Assembly: GCF_900497805.2 (NCBI RefSeq)
Contig: NW_020954585.1
Coordinates: 39,294,527-39,358,526, forward strand
DNA from: Vombatus ursinus
Taxonomy: Eukaryota; Chordata; Mammalia; Diprotodontia; Vombatidae
Length of the DNA stretch: 64,000 bases
Reading direction: 5' to 3'
The position numbers and the translations under genes were made by a program. This document shows, piece after piece, positions 1 through 10,409 of the stretch; the stretch's first letter is position 1, and the number at the start of each line of letters is the position of its first letter. A model generated the notes under the pieces. It saw only the letters and a program-made list of their open reading frames with translations, was not told the DNA's origin and ran no database searches.

Positions 1-100
1 AATAAAATAAATAAAACCTAATTTTGGGAGGGAGACACTAAAAGCTGAGGCAATCAGTAAAGGTGGTGGCATTTGAGTGAAGATTTGAGGTAACTAGAAA

Positions 101-987
101 TTTTTTTTTATTTTTTAAATTTTTTAAATTTTTTATTTTTTTAATAAATTTATTAGTTTTCAACATTTACTTCCACAAGATTATGAGTTCCAAATTTTCA
201 CCCCATTTCACCCCTCCACCCACCCCAAGAAGGCATGTATTCTGAATACCCCTTCCCTAGTCTGCCTTCCCTTCTATCTCTCCTCTCCTTCTCTTATCCC
301 CTTCCCCTCCTATTTTCCTGTAGAGCAGGATAGATTTCTGTACCTCATTTCCAGTATTTCTTATTTCCCAGTTGCATGTGAAAATATGTTTTTTTTATAT
401 ATGTGTTTTTTAAAACTTTGAGTTCCAAATTTTCTCCCTTCCTCCCACCCAATCCACCTTCATTGAAAAGGCAAGCAACTCAATATAGGTTATACATGTG
501 CAGTTATGCAAAACACTTCCATAGTAGACATGCTGTGAAAAACTAACTCTATTTCCCTTAATTCTATCCTGCCCCCTCCATTTATTCTATTCTTCCTTTT
601 GACCCTGTTCCTCCTCAGAAGTATTTGCTTCTGATTACTCCCTTTCCCAATCTGCCCTCCTCTCTATCATCCCCCTACTCTCTTGTCCCCTTCCTGCCCT
701 TATTTTCCTGTAGGGTAAGACAGATTTCCATACCCAATTGAGTGTGTATGTTATTCCCTCCTTAAGTCAAATCCTATGAGAATAAGATTCACTCTTTCCC
801 TCTCACCTTCCCATTTCCCCTCCACTGTAAGAGCCTTTTCTTTTCTATTTTTTTTGTGAGATAATTTACCCCATGCTACCTCTCCCTTTCTCCTTCTCCT
901 AGTATAATCCTCTTTCATCCTTTAATTTTATTCTCCAGATTTGACCCCTTCATTTTCAACTCACCCTGTGCCCTCTATCTATCTGTG

Positions 988-1023
<36 letters not shown>

Positions 1024-2991
1024 CATACATACATACATATAATTTTTCCCTCTAACTACCCCAATACTGACAAAAGTCTCATGAGTTACAAATATCATCT
1101 TTCCATGCAGGAAAGTCTCTTATGATTTCTCTTTTCTGTTTACCTCTTCTTGTTCCATTTGAGTCTTGTATTGGAAAGTCAAATATTTTATTAAGCTCTG
1201 GTCTTTTTATTAAGAATGCTTGAAAGTCCTCTGTTTCACTGAATGACCACTTTTTCCCCTGAAGGATTATACTCAGTTTGGCTGGGTAGGTGATTCTTGG
1301 TTGTAATCCTATCTCCTTTGCCCTCTGATATATTATAGTCCATGTCCTGCAGTCCCTTAATGTAGAAGCTGCTAAATCTTGTGTTATCCTGATTGTGTTT
1401 CCACAATACTTGAATTGTTTCTTTCTGGCTGTTTGTAATATTTTCTCCTTGACCTGGGAACTCTGGAATTTGGCTACAATATTCCTAGGAGTTTTCCATT
1501 GGGGATCTCTTTCAGGAGGAGATCAGTGTATTCTTTCAATTTCTATTTTGCCCTCTGGTTCTAAAATATCAGGGCAGTTTTCCTTGATAATTTCTTGAAA
1601 GATGATGTCTAGGCTCTTTTTTTCATCATGGCTTTCAGATAGTTCAATAATTTTTAAGTTCTCTCTCCTGGATCTATTTTCCAGGTCAGTTGTTTTTCCA
1701 ATGAGATATTTCACATTGTTTTCTAATTTTTCATTCTTTTGGATTAGTTTTACAGTGTCTTGATTTCTCATAAAGTCACTAGCTTCCAATTGCTCTATTC
1801 TAATTTTTAAGGAAATATTCTCTTCAGTAATCTTTTGGACTTCCTTTTCCATTTGGACAATTTTGCTTTTTAGGGCTTTCTTCTCCTCATTGGCTTTTTG
1901 GACCTCTTTTGCCATTTGGGTTAGGCTATTTTTTAAGGTGTTATTTTCTTCAATATTTTTTTGGGTCTCCTTTAGCAAGCTGTTGACTTGTTTTTCATGA
2001 TTTTCTTGCATCACTCTCATTTCTCTTCCCAGTTTTTCCTCTACTTCTCTTATTTGCTTCTCAAAATCCCTTCTGAGCTCTTCTAAGGCCTGGGACTAAT
2101 TCATATTTTTCTTGGAGGCTTTGGATGTAGGAGCTTTGACTTTGTTGTCCTCTTCTGGTTGTATGTTTTGATCTTATTTGTCACCAAAGTAAGATAATAT
2201 AGTCTGATTCTTTTTGCGTTGCTTACTCATGATCCTGGTCAATTACTTAAGTTTTAAACTCTTTGTTAAGGTAAGAGTCTGCTTCTAATGTGGAGAATGT
2301 ACTGTCCCAAGCTTCGGGGGTTTGTACAGCTGTTTTCAGAGATACTTCTAGGGACCCGTAAATTTTCAGTTCTTCCAAGGTGGTATGATAAAGGGCAAGG
2401 TGTTTCCTCTCCACAGCCACAGCAAGCTCCACCATGCCAGCACTCCACCTTGCCCAAGGACCACCCCTCAGAACTGTGACTCAGATCCAAGCACAGGCAA
2501 AGCAAGAGATTCCTGCATCAGCACTGGCAAAGAGATCCCTGTGATCCCTCTCTGATCAGCCACTCAATTCCCCCTCAGTCTGTGGACTGGAAGCTCAGGA
2601 GGCAGCATCCGTGGCTAAGACCTAGCTTCTCTCTCACCATAGTCACAGACTTTTCCCACTGACCTTCTAAGTTGTCTTTAGTGTTTGTGAGTTGAGAAGT
2701 CTGGAAACTGCCACAGCTGTCCGCAATTCAGTCCTCTGAGGCCTGCTCCAGGGTTGCTGCCGCCTGCACGCCCATGCCAAACTGCACTCCTCTTCCCGCC
2801 TGGTGCGATATACCTTCCCTTTCAACCATCCAGGTTGTCTTGGACTGGAAATTTGTTTCACTCTGTCTTTTTTGTGGGTTCTGCTGCTTTAGAATTTGTT
2901 TGGAGCCATTTTTTTTACAGGTATTTGGAGGGGTTTGGGGGAGAGCTCAAGTAAGTCCCTGCTTTCACTTTGCCATCTTGGTTCCACCCCC
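101..2991 (-). mobile_element. HAL1-like (ORF1-only) LINE, near full length
   Basis: On the minus strand the element opens with the L1-style 5' motif GGTGGAACCAAGATGGC (near 2991), then about 760 bp of 5' UTR, then an L1 ORF1 (2230 to 1079), and passes straight into a 3' UTR that ends in an A-rich tail (101-125). No ORF2 endonuclease or reverse transcriptase lies between ORF1 and the tail, although both ends are present. This is the plan of half-L1 (HAL1) elements, described in opossum among other mammals. A TA/CATA microsatellite (986-1040) lies in the 3' UTR. No convincing target-site duplication was found. It could also be an L1 with an internal deletion. Confidence 0.75.
1079..2230 (-). 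pseudogene. L1-type ORF1 (RNA-binding protein) of the HAL1-like element
   Basis: ATG at 2230 opens a colinear frame of 383 codons, the usual size of an L1 ORF1p. The N-terminal part (MSKQRKKNQT) precedes a long heptad coiled coil (codons about 70-180). An RRM-like section follows, starting at DLENRSRRENLKI as in human ORF1p, then a C-terminal domain with QPRITYPAKLS, which matches the human QPRISYPAKLS motif. Three in-frame stops interrupt it, at codons 19 (TAA), 45 (TAG) and 236 (TGA), but I see no frameshift. The family protein coats LINE RNA as trimers; this copy cannot make it whole. It ends at a TGA (1081-1079). Confidence 0.8.
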
Positions 2992-4026
2992 TTTTTATTC
3001 TTTATATTTTATTTTATAATTTCTTATAACTTTACAAGCTTTCCCTTGCACAATTCTGATTTTCAAGGAGTTGTTTTCTTCCTTAAAATTCTGGATCTCC
3101 TTTTCTAATTGGTTGATTTTCTTTTCATAATCTTCTTGTTTTGTTTGAATTGTTCTTGGTTTTTTGTTTGTTTGTTTGTTTTTGAGTTTTTCCTCAATTT
3201 CTCTTATTTAATTTTTAAAGGTTTTTTTTAAAGTTCTTCTATGAATTCTTTTAGAGCCAGTGACAGTTTGTCATTACTCTTTGGGGTAGAAGAGGGTTTC
3301 TTTGCTTCACTATCTTCCTCCAAAGATGAACCCCAGTCTTCTCTATCTCATAGTAACTCTCTATGGTTGGATTCTTTTTCCTTTGCCTTTGCATTTTTTT
3401 TAATCTGTAGTAGCTTAGTTTTTATAATTACCTCTGGTCCTGGGGTGTGGGGGATGGTGCCTCTGATCTCAGATCCTCCTTCAATTTTCCCCTCTGACCT
3501 GGAACTGGAAACAAGACCTCCAGCCTCCTATAAGTGCCCACAGCCAGCAGCATCCCCACCCCAATGCTTCTGCACTCATTAGACATGTGCTGGTTCCTTC
3601 TTGCCCCCACTAAATCTCCACAGCACAGCTGGGTCTGGCGTTCCGTGTCAGCAGAGGTTACTGCATCTTTCGTGGCTCAGACGTCCAGCACTCCTCACTG
3701 TCCCAGTAATAAAAGTTTCTGGGGCTGGGGCTGGGGCTAAGGCATCCTCACAACCCACCTAACCCCAGGGCTTGCTGCTTGTTGTTTAAAGGGACCTAGG
3801 ACTTAGCCTGTAGGTGTTTACTTTTCACAGGAACCAAACCTCATCCTAGGACTTTCTTCAGATATTCTCTGATTATCCCAGGAAGATATCTGTTCTGCCC
3901 CCACCCTTATTCATTTTTTACTCATTCAGTAATCACCCTGAGGCACTATTTCACCTCTTCTGTGGGGGAAAATCCTGAGAGCTTGGAATTTTCTGACCTA
4001 TTCCACCATCTTCCTGGAATCCTCTC
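2992..4026 (-). mobile_element. Older L1, 5' UTR and start of ORF1
   Basis: The right edge, read on the minus strand, is GAGGATTCCAGGAAGATGG, a typical marsupial L1 5' end. A 5' UTR of about 600 bp follows. From about 3430 leftward one frame gives KEKESNHRELL and then SLEEDSEAKKPSST, and near 3120 QEDYEKKINQLEKEIQNF, an ORF1 coiled coil, with interrupting stops. The element is cut off at about 2991 where the HAL1-like element begins, so the HAL1 probably inserted into it or next to it. The rest of the L1 is not visible to the left. Confidence 0.65.
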
Positions 4027-4745
4027 AAAAGTAGTTCATTTTAAAGAGATCTGGAAAGTTACTAGACTTCAAGTTCAGTATGAGCCATAAGTGTTATATG
4101 AAAGCAAAGAATTCCATTGTGATCTAAGGCTGAATTAAAAGATGTAGCATTAGTAGAGTAGAGAGATAGCAGTCCTACTATACTTTAACAGATTTAGACC
4201 ACATCTAAAGCAATGTGTTTAGTTTTGAGTATCACATTTTAGGGAGGATAATGATAATCTGTAGAGTATCCTGAAGAGTTTAATGACAATGATAATGGGC
4301 CTTGGGTTCATATCATTACCTGAAGGAACTGGGGGTGGGGGGGAAGGAAGGAGAGGGTGTTAAGTCTAGAAAGCAGAAGATTTAGGAGATGCCTGATAGC
4401 TGTCTTCAAGTTTTTGAACAATTAGACTTGTTTCACTTGGCCACAGACAATAGAACTAGAAGCAATGAGTAGAAATGGCAAAGAGACAGTTATGTTTGGT
4501 GTCAGGAATAAAAACAAACTTCCTACCATAACAATTATCCAAAAATGAAATGGGTTGCCTTTGAAAGTAGGAAGTTTATTTCATCTGTGGTCTTCAAGCA
4601 AAGGCTGGATGTCCATTTATCAGGGTTTCATATCTTTTTTTTTTCAGGTACAGTTTGGAGTAGACAGCTAATGTCCTTTGCATCTCAGAAATTATGTGAC
4701 TCTGTAACTCTTTCAGTAAAATATGGTTTGGCAAGACATTGTTGA
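4027..4745 (+). mobile_element. CR1/L3-like LINE, 3' end of ORF2
   Basis: The broken translation follows the C-terminal end of CR1-group reverse transcriptases: DFKFSMSHKCY near 4060 (family DxKLxMSxQC), then DHI near 4200 (PHLEYC), then VFKQRLDVHLSG near 4590 (family VFKxRLDxHLxG). Several frameshifts and stops are present. The left boundary coincides with the 5' end of the older L1. Confidence 0.65.
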
Positions 4746-5195
4746 TAGAGAATAAAGAAGACACCTGAGGGAGGAAGAGTTCAGTCTGAATCCCATTTGG
4801 TCAATTTCACATCATTTTCAATCATTTCATGTTCCTTGATACCAAAGTCTTTATTTTAAGATCAGTATAGACTATCATAGTCTCAAAAGAATCAAAATTT
4901 CAGGACCTAAGGCCAAGGAAAAAAGGTAGGTGAAAGTAGGCTACAATATATTATCAATGATGGCTTATATATACAAAATGGTATAAAAAACACATTCTTG
5001 AAGACAAGTTTGATCACAAAAGGAGGTGGGACAATCTCATAGCAACTGTATGATATAATATGTAGAATGTTGGGTTGTTGCATTGGTATTTGAAATATTA
5101 AATAGTATGAGATGTTAAAATACTAAAAAGAACTAGGGGAAAGCCTTTTATGTATCAGGTAGCTCCTCTGTGGAGTAGTAAGGGAAGTATATGAA
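4746..5195. other. Unassigned intergenic DNA
   Basis: AT-rich sequence with no open frame, repeat signature or RNA gene that I recognise. Confidence 0.5.
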
Positions 5196-5480
5196 CAATG
5201 ATTGAGGCAGCTAAGTAAAACACCAGGACCAAAGTCAGGAAGACCTCAGTTCAAATCTGGCCTAAGACAATAGTTGTGTGACCTTGGGAAAGTACTTAAT
5301 TGCTGTTTTCCATAGTTTCCTCATCTATAAAATCTACAAAATGAGAATAATAATAGCACCTACCTCCCAGGGTTGTCTTAAGTATAAAATAAGAAAACTT
5401 TTATAAAATACTTAGCATATTTCCTGGCACATAATAGGCACCATATAAATACTAACTATGAGAAGGAGGAGGAGGATTTT
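5196..5480 (+). repeat. MIR/THER1-type CORE-SINE
   Basis: Near full-length copy: tRNA-like head with the B-box-like run GTTCAAATCTGG, core with TGTGTGACCTTGGG, the run TTTCCTCATCTATAAAAT, and a 3' tail TGGCACATAATAGGCACC. The order and spacing match therian MIR/THER1 elements. Diverged and old. Confidence 0.8.
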
Positions 5481-5624
5481 AATATGTGAAGATATTGATG
5501 GATTGAAATCTGTGGTTGTAGGAGGAGGACACGCTGTATGAGATTCTGGATCCATCAAAGGCTTACAAGATGCATTAAAAATAAGAGTTGAATTTTTTAT
5601 GTTTGTTTTTTAATTCAGTTATTT

Positions 5625-5866
5625 TGGCTCAGATTCTTAAAATTTAGCCACTGCTTAGATTCTTATAATCTAGCCAAAGGTTCAGATTCTTAAAATCTAT
5701 CAATAGCTCACTAACATTCAGACTCTTTAAAAGTCTGCCCAATATGATGGATTTTCTAATAAACCTTATCTTTGGCTGAAAGAAGGCTTGGGTCAAATTC
5801 TTTTGGACAAGACCCACATGTTGTGATTTTGGGGTCCCAGCACCCCTAAACTCCTAAACCTCAACA
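5625..5866 (+). mobile_element. LTR copy A (R-U5 only)
   Basis: Starts with R-region stem-loop repeats (three units), then AATAAA, then a U5 with GGCTTGGGTC and TTTTGGGGTCCC, ending in ...TCAACA just before a primer-binding-like site. The U3 seen in copies B, C and D is absent. Fossil. Confidence 0.75.
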
Positions 5867-5869
5867 TTT

Positions 5870-5887
5870 TGGTGCCCCATACAGGGA
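5870..5887 (+). promoter_or_regulatory. Primer-binding-site-like sequence
   Basis: TGGTGCCCCATACAGGGA lies three bases after LTR copy A. From memory it fits the 3' end complement of tRNA-Ile (TGGTGGCCCGTACGGGGA) with three differences and tRNA-Phe less well. The tRNA choice is inference; the position is as expected for a retroviral PBS. Confidence 0.5.
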
Positions 5888-7271
5888 AACTGCCTAACCC
5901 CAAGTTCTCTAGCCAAGACCAGAAGGTATGTAAGCCTCCCCTCCCTTCTTGCTCTGCAGTTGGGGTCACTCTCTAAGCACCAAGGCTTTTCAGGCAGACA
6001 GTTATGAGGCTGTCTCACACTCAGCCTGATGCTCTCAGGTTCTCTGGTCCACTGGGTTGGTTTGAGGCCATGGATCTGGGTATACCTTCTGCAGCATAGA
6101 GGATGAGAACAAGAACAGACACCCTAACCGGAAGTATATGCTCAATTCTATCAATTTTCTCAGTGCTAAGGAATTGGGGAAAACTGCAGTTGCTTTTTGG
6201 TTCCCTGAGGCTTACTTACTCCCTTCCTTCTATATCTCTGAATCCTCCTTCATGGAGGTTACAGGGAAAAGTTAGAACAGCTAAAAATATCTTGGCAAAT
6301 TCTGGAGGTTTTGTGATTGATCATTAAGGAATTTTGAAACTCCTCCTTACAATCCCGGTCACTCTTTTCTCCCATTCCCTTCCCTTGAGTCAAGAGGGTA
6401 TCTGTTAGCCCCTCTCATAGAAGAGAATTTCACCTTTTACCCCTCACCTTTGATTTTTACCCTCCCCCACCTGGGAAAGAAAGGAAGGGGGAGGGGCAGC
6501 AGCTACAGCTTGTACCCCACCCTGGCAATGGCCTTGGGCCCTAGAGCAACCTTTGTCTGAAAGCATCACCCAGGTTCAGCACATCCTGCTCAAGGTAATG
6601 AGGCTAGCCTCTGAACTTGGGTAAGCAAGTTCTTTTAAATTTGTAGTTTTGATTGTTAATGATGAGATGTTGATTCTGTGTAAAGTAATTTGGAAATGCA
6701 TTTAACAAAACTGAAGTCACCTGGTTGGTAATGGGTTTGCTTCAAGTTTCAACTTGGTAAACTTTTGTATCAGTTATATCAAGCAACTTTTCATAATTTG
6801 GTTACCACTAAAATAATTTGGCTATTGTTGGCTATTGTTTTAATGTGTAAACTAGCCAAAAGGCTTGTTTGGGTTATGTATGGCTTGTTGAGAATTTGCA
6901 AGTGTATAGAAATCTCTAATGATTGGCTTTTTACACCAGGACAAATTTAAATTTGAGGTGTAAATCCTGGAAAAGTTTTTCCTAAGCTGTGATTAGTGAG
7001 ACTTTCTATGCAAGGTAAAAGCTCATAGGATTTTATTTTGAGTTGTCTGATGGGTCATAATAATCCATTGATAATCAATAATCCACCATCTGAGAGAAAT
7101 GCCACAAGATACTCAGAGGAAATGTGATATTGGTGGGAAGTCAGCATCAGAAAAAGCTAAGAGGACAATTTTAGCCTCAAGGTAGGGACAGCTCTATACC
7201 CCTTTCCAGCAGGAAGACGTTTCAGAAGCCAAGACCTTCACCCCTTACCCCAAAAGAATTTGGGTCCCATT
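5888..7271 (+). mobile_element. Internal region of the LTR element, non-coding remnant
   Basis: Leader-like sequence between the PBS and LTR copy B. It has no recognisable gag, pol or env domain and no long frame. At about 1.4 kb it is far too short for a complete provirus, so the element was either internally deleted or always non-autonomous. Fossil. Confidence 0.55.
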
Positions 7272-7760
7272 TGTTTGAGGAGGAAATGATGAGGATGGGA
7301 TCTGGACCCCAAAATGGAAAAACTCTGGACTTTCCCAAATCACCAAATCTCTGGCATTAGCTTGAGTCTATAAATTCATCAATTGGCTTTTCATTGTGGC
7401 TACACCCAATCTCCCAATCCTCTGTTACCCTTAACTTAGCCTAGACCTCCATTGTCTTACCTCCCTATGGCCCCTGGCCACTTTTCACCCTTAATCCTAG
7501 CCAGGCTCCATTCTCCCTTGTCCATGTGGTCCAGGTCCCTGGCATTCTATTACCTCACAGTCCCTGCACATTACTTGGCCACTCCTAGATGTCTCCCATA
7601 GTCTTTCTGTATAAGGTTCACCTTGCCTCCATTGCTCAGATTCTTAAAATATAGCCACTGCTCAGATTCTGATAATCTAGCCAATAGCTCACTAATGTTC
7701 AGACTTCTTAAGAGTCTGTCCAATATGACGGATGTTCTAATAAACCTTGTCTTTGGCTGA
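7272..7760 (+). mobile_element. LTR copy B (U3-R)
   Basis: Begins TGTTTGAGGAGG, carries TATAAGG near 7611, two R-region repeat units and AATAAA near 7740, and stops at TTTGGCTGA, the same R/U5 point where copy D gains its A tail. No tail follows; instead a piece of antisense SINE begins with a 2-3 base overlap (TGA/GA), suggesting a recombination or deletion join. Confidence 0.7.
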
Positions 7761-7816
7761 ACTCAGGTCTTCTTGACTCCAGACCCACCACTCTATCCAC
7801 TGTGCCACCTAGCTGC
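7758..7816 (-). repeat. Fragment of WSINE-like SINE
   Basis: TGAACTCAGGTC to CCACCTAGCTGC is the antisense of the tRNA-like head of the SINE family seen whole at 50908. It sits directly against LTR copy B. Confidence 0.7.
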
Positions 7817-8296
7817 ATTTTCTAAATACCCCGCCATGCTGCTAACTCAAGCCTTCACTGACATCACTTCTCTCAGCCTCCTCTCCCCTCTGTTTGGAGA
7901 GCTGAGAACTAAATTCCTCCCCATGTCTTCCTTTACAGAGAGCAGAAACTAAACTTCACCTTACTCCACTTTGCATCTGTTCCCCTGCCTGGTTTCAACT
8001 TCCCAGAACAAGATGCCTTCTGGGTGCTCCCTAGTAATCTCCCCTACTGCTTTACTGCCTCCTTTTGTGTGTTGCCTCTCCCTTTAGCTTCTGGAGGGCG
8101 GGGATTATTTTTCTTTTTACTAATAGTATCCTCAGAACTTAACACAGTGCCTGGCACATAGTGGGTGCTTAATTTTTTTTTGGATTGGATTAGATTAGTC
8201 TCTTCCACATGGGCTAGTATTAGGTAGACCACAATATTATTTCCATGAGGATAAAAGTCTCATTGGCCAAGAGCATATTAAAGTAAGGGGGGGAAC
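7817..8296 (+). repeat. L2-like 3' end within the LTR compound
   Basis: The segment 8050-8190 ends with CACAGTGCCTGGCACATAG and TGGGTGCTTAAT, the hallmark of L2 LINE 3' ends. The 230 bp before it (7817-8050) are not assigned. This is host sequence between LTR copies B and C. Confidence 0.6.
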
Positions 8297-8665
8297 ATTT
8301 GATGTAAGTCAATATTGTGATGTGTCAGCTAAAAAAACTGAAGTGATCTTAGGTTGTATTAATAGAGCATCTAGAAAGAAGGAGGTGATATTTTATTGCA
8401 CTTTACTTTGGCCAAACAACATCTGTAATATTGTGTATATTTCTGGATGTCATATTTCACCAATGACATTGGCAATAATATTACTAACAATAAGAGTAAT
8501 AATAACTCACACTCTGGGGGGCATTTTAAAGTTTAGCTGCAAGAAGGCCAAAGGAAGGAACTGACTAGAGAAGAGAAAATTTAGGGTGGTTGTAATCATA
8601 ATCTTCAAATGTTTAAAAGTCTTCCTTGTGAAAGAGACATTATAATATATTTCTGGTCATGTGTT
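8297..8665 (+). mobile_element. CR1/L3-like LINE fragment
   Basis: An open frame at 8322 gives AKKTEVILGCINRAS, matching the CR1-group run AAKKANVILGCIKR near the end of the reverse transcriptase. Sequence resembling the next family block resumes near 8555. About 80 bp of AATAATA-rich DNA (8465-8545) lies between and may be an insertion. Confidence 0.6.
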
Positions 8666-8796
8666 GCAAAGCCCTATCCTTGAATTACTCCCAGGATCTG
8701 CCACTTTCATTACTATTTGTATGCTTTTGAATGGAGCCAGAGAAAATCATAAAGCTATTTTGGCTAGGTCTACTATCTATTTAACATAATTTTAAA

Positions 8797-9395
8797 TGTT
8801 TGAGGGGGGAATCAGGAGGATGGGATCTGATGGGGTTGGGATCTGGGCCCCAGAAAGGAAAAACCCTGGACTTTCCCACATGGCCAAATCTCTGGTGTTC
8901 CCCTGAGGCTATAATCCCATCAACTGACCTTTCATTGTGAACCTCCTTTTAGCCCCAGGCCACTTCTCCATTCTCCCTTGGCCAGTAGTCCAGGTCACTA
9001 GAATTCTATTACCTCATAGACTACTTGGCCACTCCTAGATCTCTCCCGTAGTCTTTCTGTATATAAGGTCCATCTTGTCTCCATTAAGATCCTTAGATTT
9101 TTATAATCTAGCCACTGCTCTGATTCTTATAATCTAGCCAAAGCTCAGAATCTAGCCACTGCTGGGATTCTTATAAACTAACCACACCTTAGATTCTTAA
9201 AATCTAGCCACTTCTTAGATTCTTATAATCTAGCCACTGCTTACCCATGTTCAGACTACTTAAGAGTCTGCCCAATATGACAATGTTCTAATAAACCTTG
9301 TCTTTGACTGAAAGAAGGCTTGGGTCGAATTCTTTTGGGCAGGACCTGCATATTGTGATTTTGGGGTCCCAACATCCCTGAACCCCTAAACCACA
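8797..9395 (+). mobile_element. LTR copy C (U3-R-U5, complete)
   Basis: About 600 bp from TGTTTGAGG to AAACCACA (TG...CA ends). TATATAAGG near 9060 is followed by six R-region stem-loop units, AATAAA near 9290, and a full U5. It is the longest of the four LTRs, mostly because of the repeat expansion. It joins copy D directly. Confidence 0.8.
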
Positions 9396-9923
9396 TCAGA
9401 TGTAGATCCCAAAAAGGAAAAACCCTGGACTTTCCCACATGGCCAAATCTCTGGCATTTGCCTGAGGCTATAAACCCATCAACTGACCTTTCATTGTGGC
9501 TACAACCAATCTCCCAATTCTGTTACCCTTAATCTAGCCTAGCTCTCCATTGTCTTACCTCCCTAGGGCCCCTGGCCATTTCCCACCCTTAAGCCTAGCT
9601 AGGCTCCATTCTCCCTTGGCCACATAGTCCCGGTCTCAGGAGTTCTGTTCACCCCAGCTTACTGGCCATTCCCATCCAGATCTTCCCTAGACCCCTCTTC
9701 CAGTCACCCCAAACTACTTGGCCACTCCTCAATCCCTCCCACAGTCTTTCTGTGTATAAAATCCATCTTGTTTCCATTAAGGTGCTCAGATTCTTAAAAT
9801 CTAGCCAAAGGCTCAGATTCTTAAAATCTAGTCAATAGCTCACTAACATTCAGACTCCTAAAGAGTCTGCCCAATATGATGGATATTCTAATAAACTCTG
9901 TCTTAGGCTCAAAAAAATAAATA
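9396..9923 (+). mobile_element. LTR copy D (partial U3-R) with A-rich tail
   Basis: Lacks the first part of U3 compared with C. TATAAAA is at 9755-9761, two R repeat units follow, AATAAA is at 9890-9895 and the A-rich tail at 9911-9923. U5 is absent. The end point fits 3' processing of an LTR-terminated RNA. Confidence 0.75.
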
Positions 9924-9936
9924 AATTCAGTTATTT

Positions 9937-10409
9937 CCTTTAGATTTTTAAATATATGTAGATATATCATATAAAACTATTAAGAAATATATCATAAGAT
10001 AATTCAAATGCATCAAGAAATATACATGTATTAATAATGAAACATATACATTTATATATAATATATATGTAATTAAAGGCAGAGTTAGATAGTTTTGTAT
10101 GTAAACAGACATGCATTACGTATGTGCATGTGGGTATATGTGCATATGTGTGTATATACATGCATAGAGTCCCAAACATCTGAGTGTAATTTTCAGCTAT
10201 GAAAGTATCTGTATGTGTTTGTGAAAAAAGATGTAAGAAACAGAATTACTTAAGCTAGCAGAAAAGAGATTGGGTCTACAGATACTAATATACTTCAAGA
10301 CAACTTTACACAAATACACATGTCAATTTATTGAAAATGCTTAGATTAGAAAAAGTAGGGATTTTTGGCTTTAATCATGAATGATTCTTGTCCATACAGT
10401 TTAAGCCCA
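9937..10409. repeat. AT-rich and TATG/TGTA low-complexity DNA, then unassigned
   Basis: 9940-10175 is dominated by TATA, ATATG and TGTGTA steps without a clean unit. 10175-10409 holds nothing I recognise. Confidence 0.5.

Larger units (their letters stand above)
5625..9923 (+). mobile_element. Compound LTR-retroelement fossil, apparently retro-processed
   Basis: Four related LTR copies (A-D) lie in one orientation. A begins 28-30 bp below where the TATA box sits in the other copies, that is at the start of R, and has R-U5. D ends 15 bp after AATAAA, at the end of R, and runs into an A-rich tail (9911-9923). The whole is bounded by a 13-bp direct repeat, AATTCAGTTATTT (5612-5624 and 9924-9936), preceded on the left by a T run. 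Loss of U3 at the 5' end, loss of U5 at the 3' end, an A tail and a long duplication are the marks of LINE-mediated copying of a retroviral RNA. Non-viral sequence (7761-8796) sits inside. The element is broken: no gag, pol or env frame is visible. Confidence 0.65.

Noticed and set aside
3241-3582. 113-codon open frame, the second longest on the plus strand
   Set aside because: It runs antisense through an L1 5' UTR and ORF1 start; composition follows the repeat.
5888-7271. Search for gag, protease or polymerase motifs in the LTR element
   Set aside because: No conserved domain was recognised in any frame; described only as a non-coding remnant.
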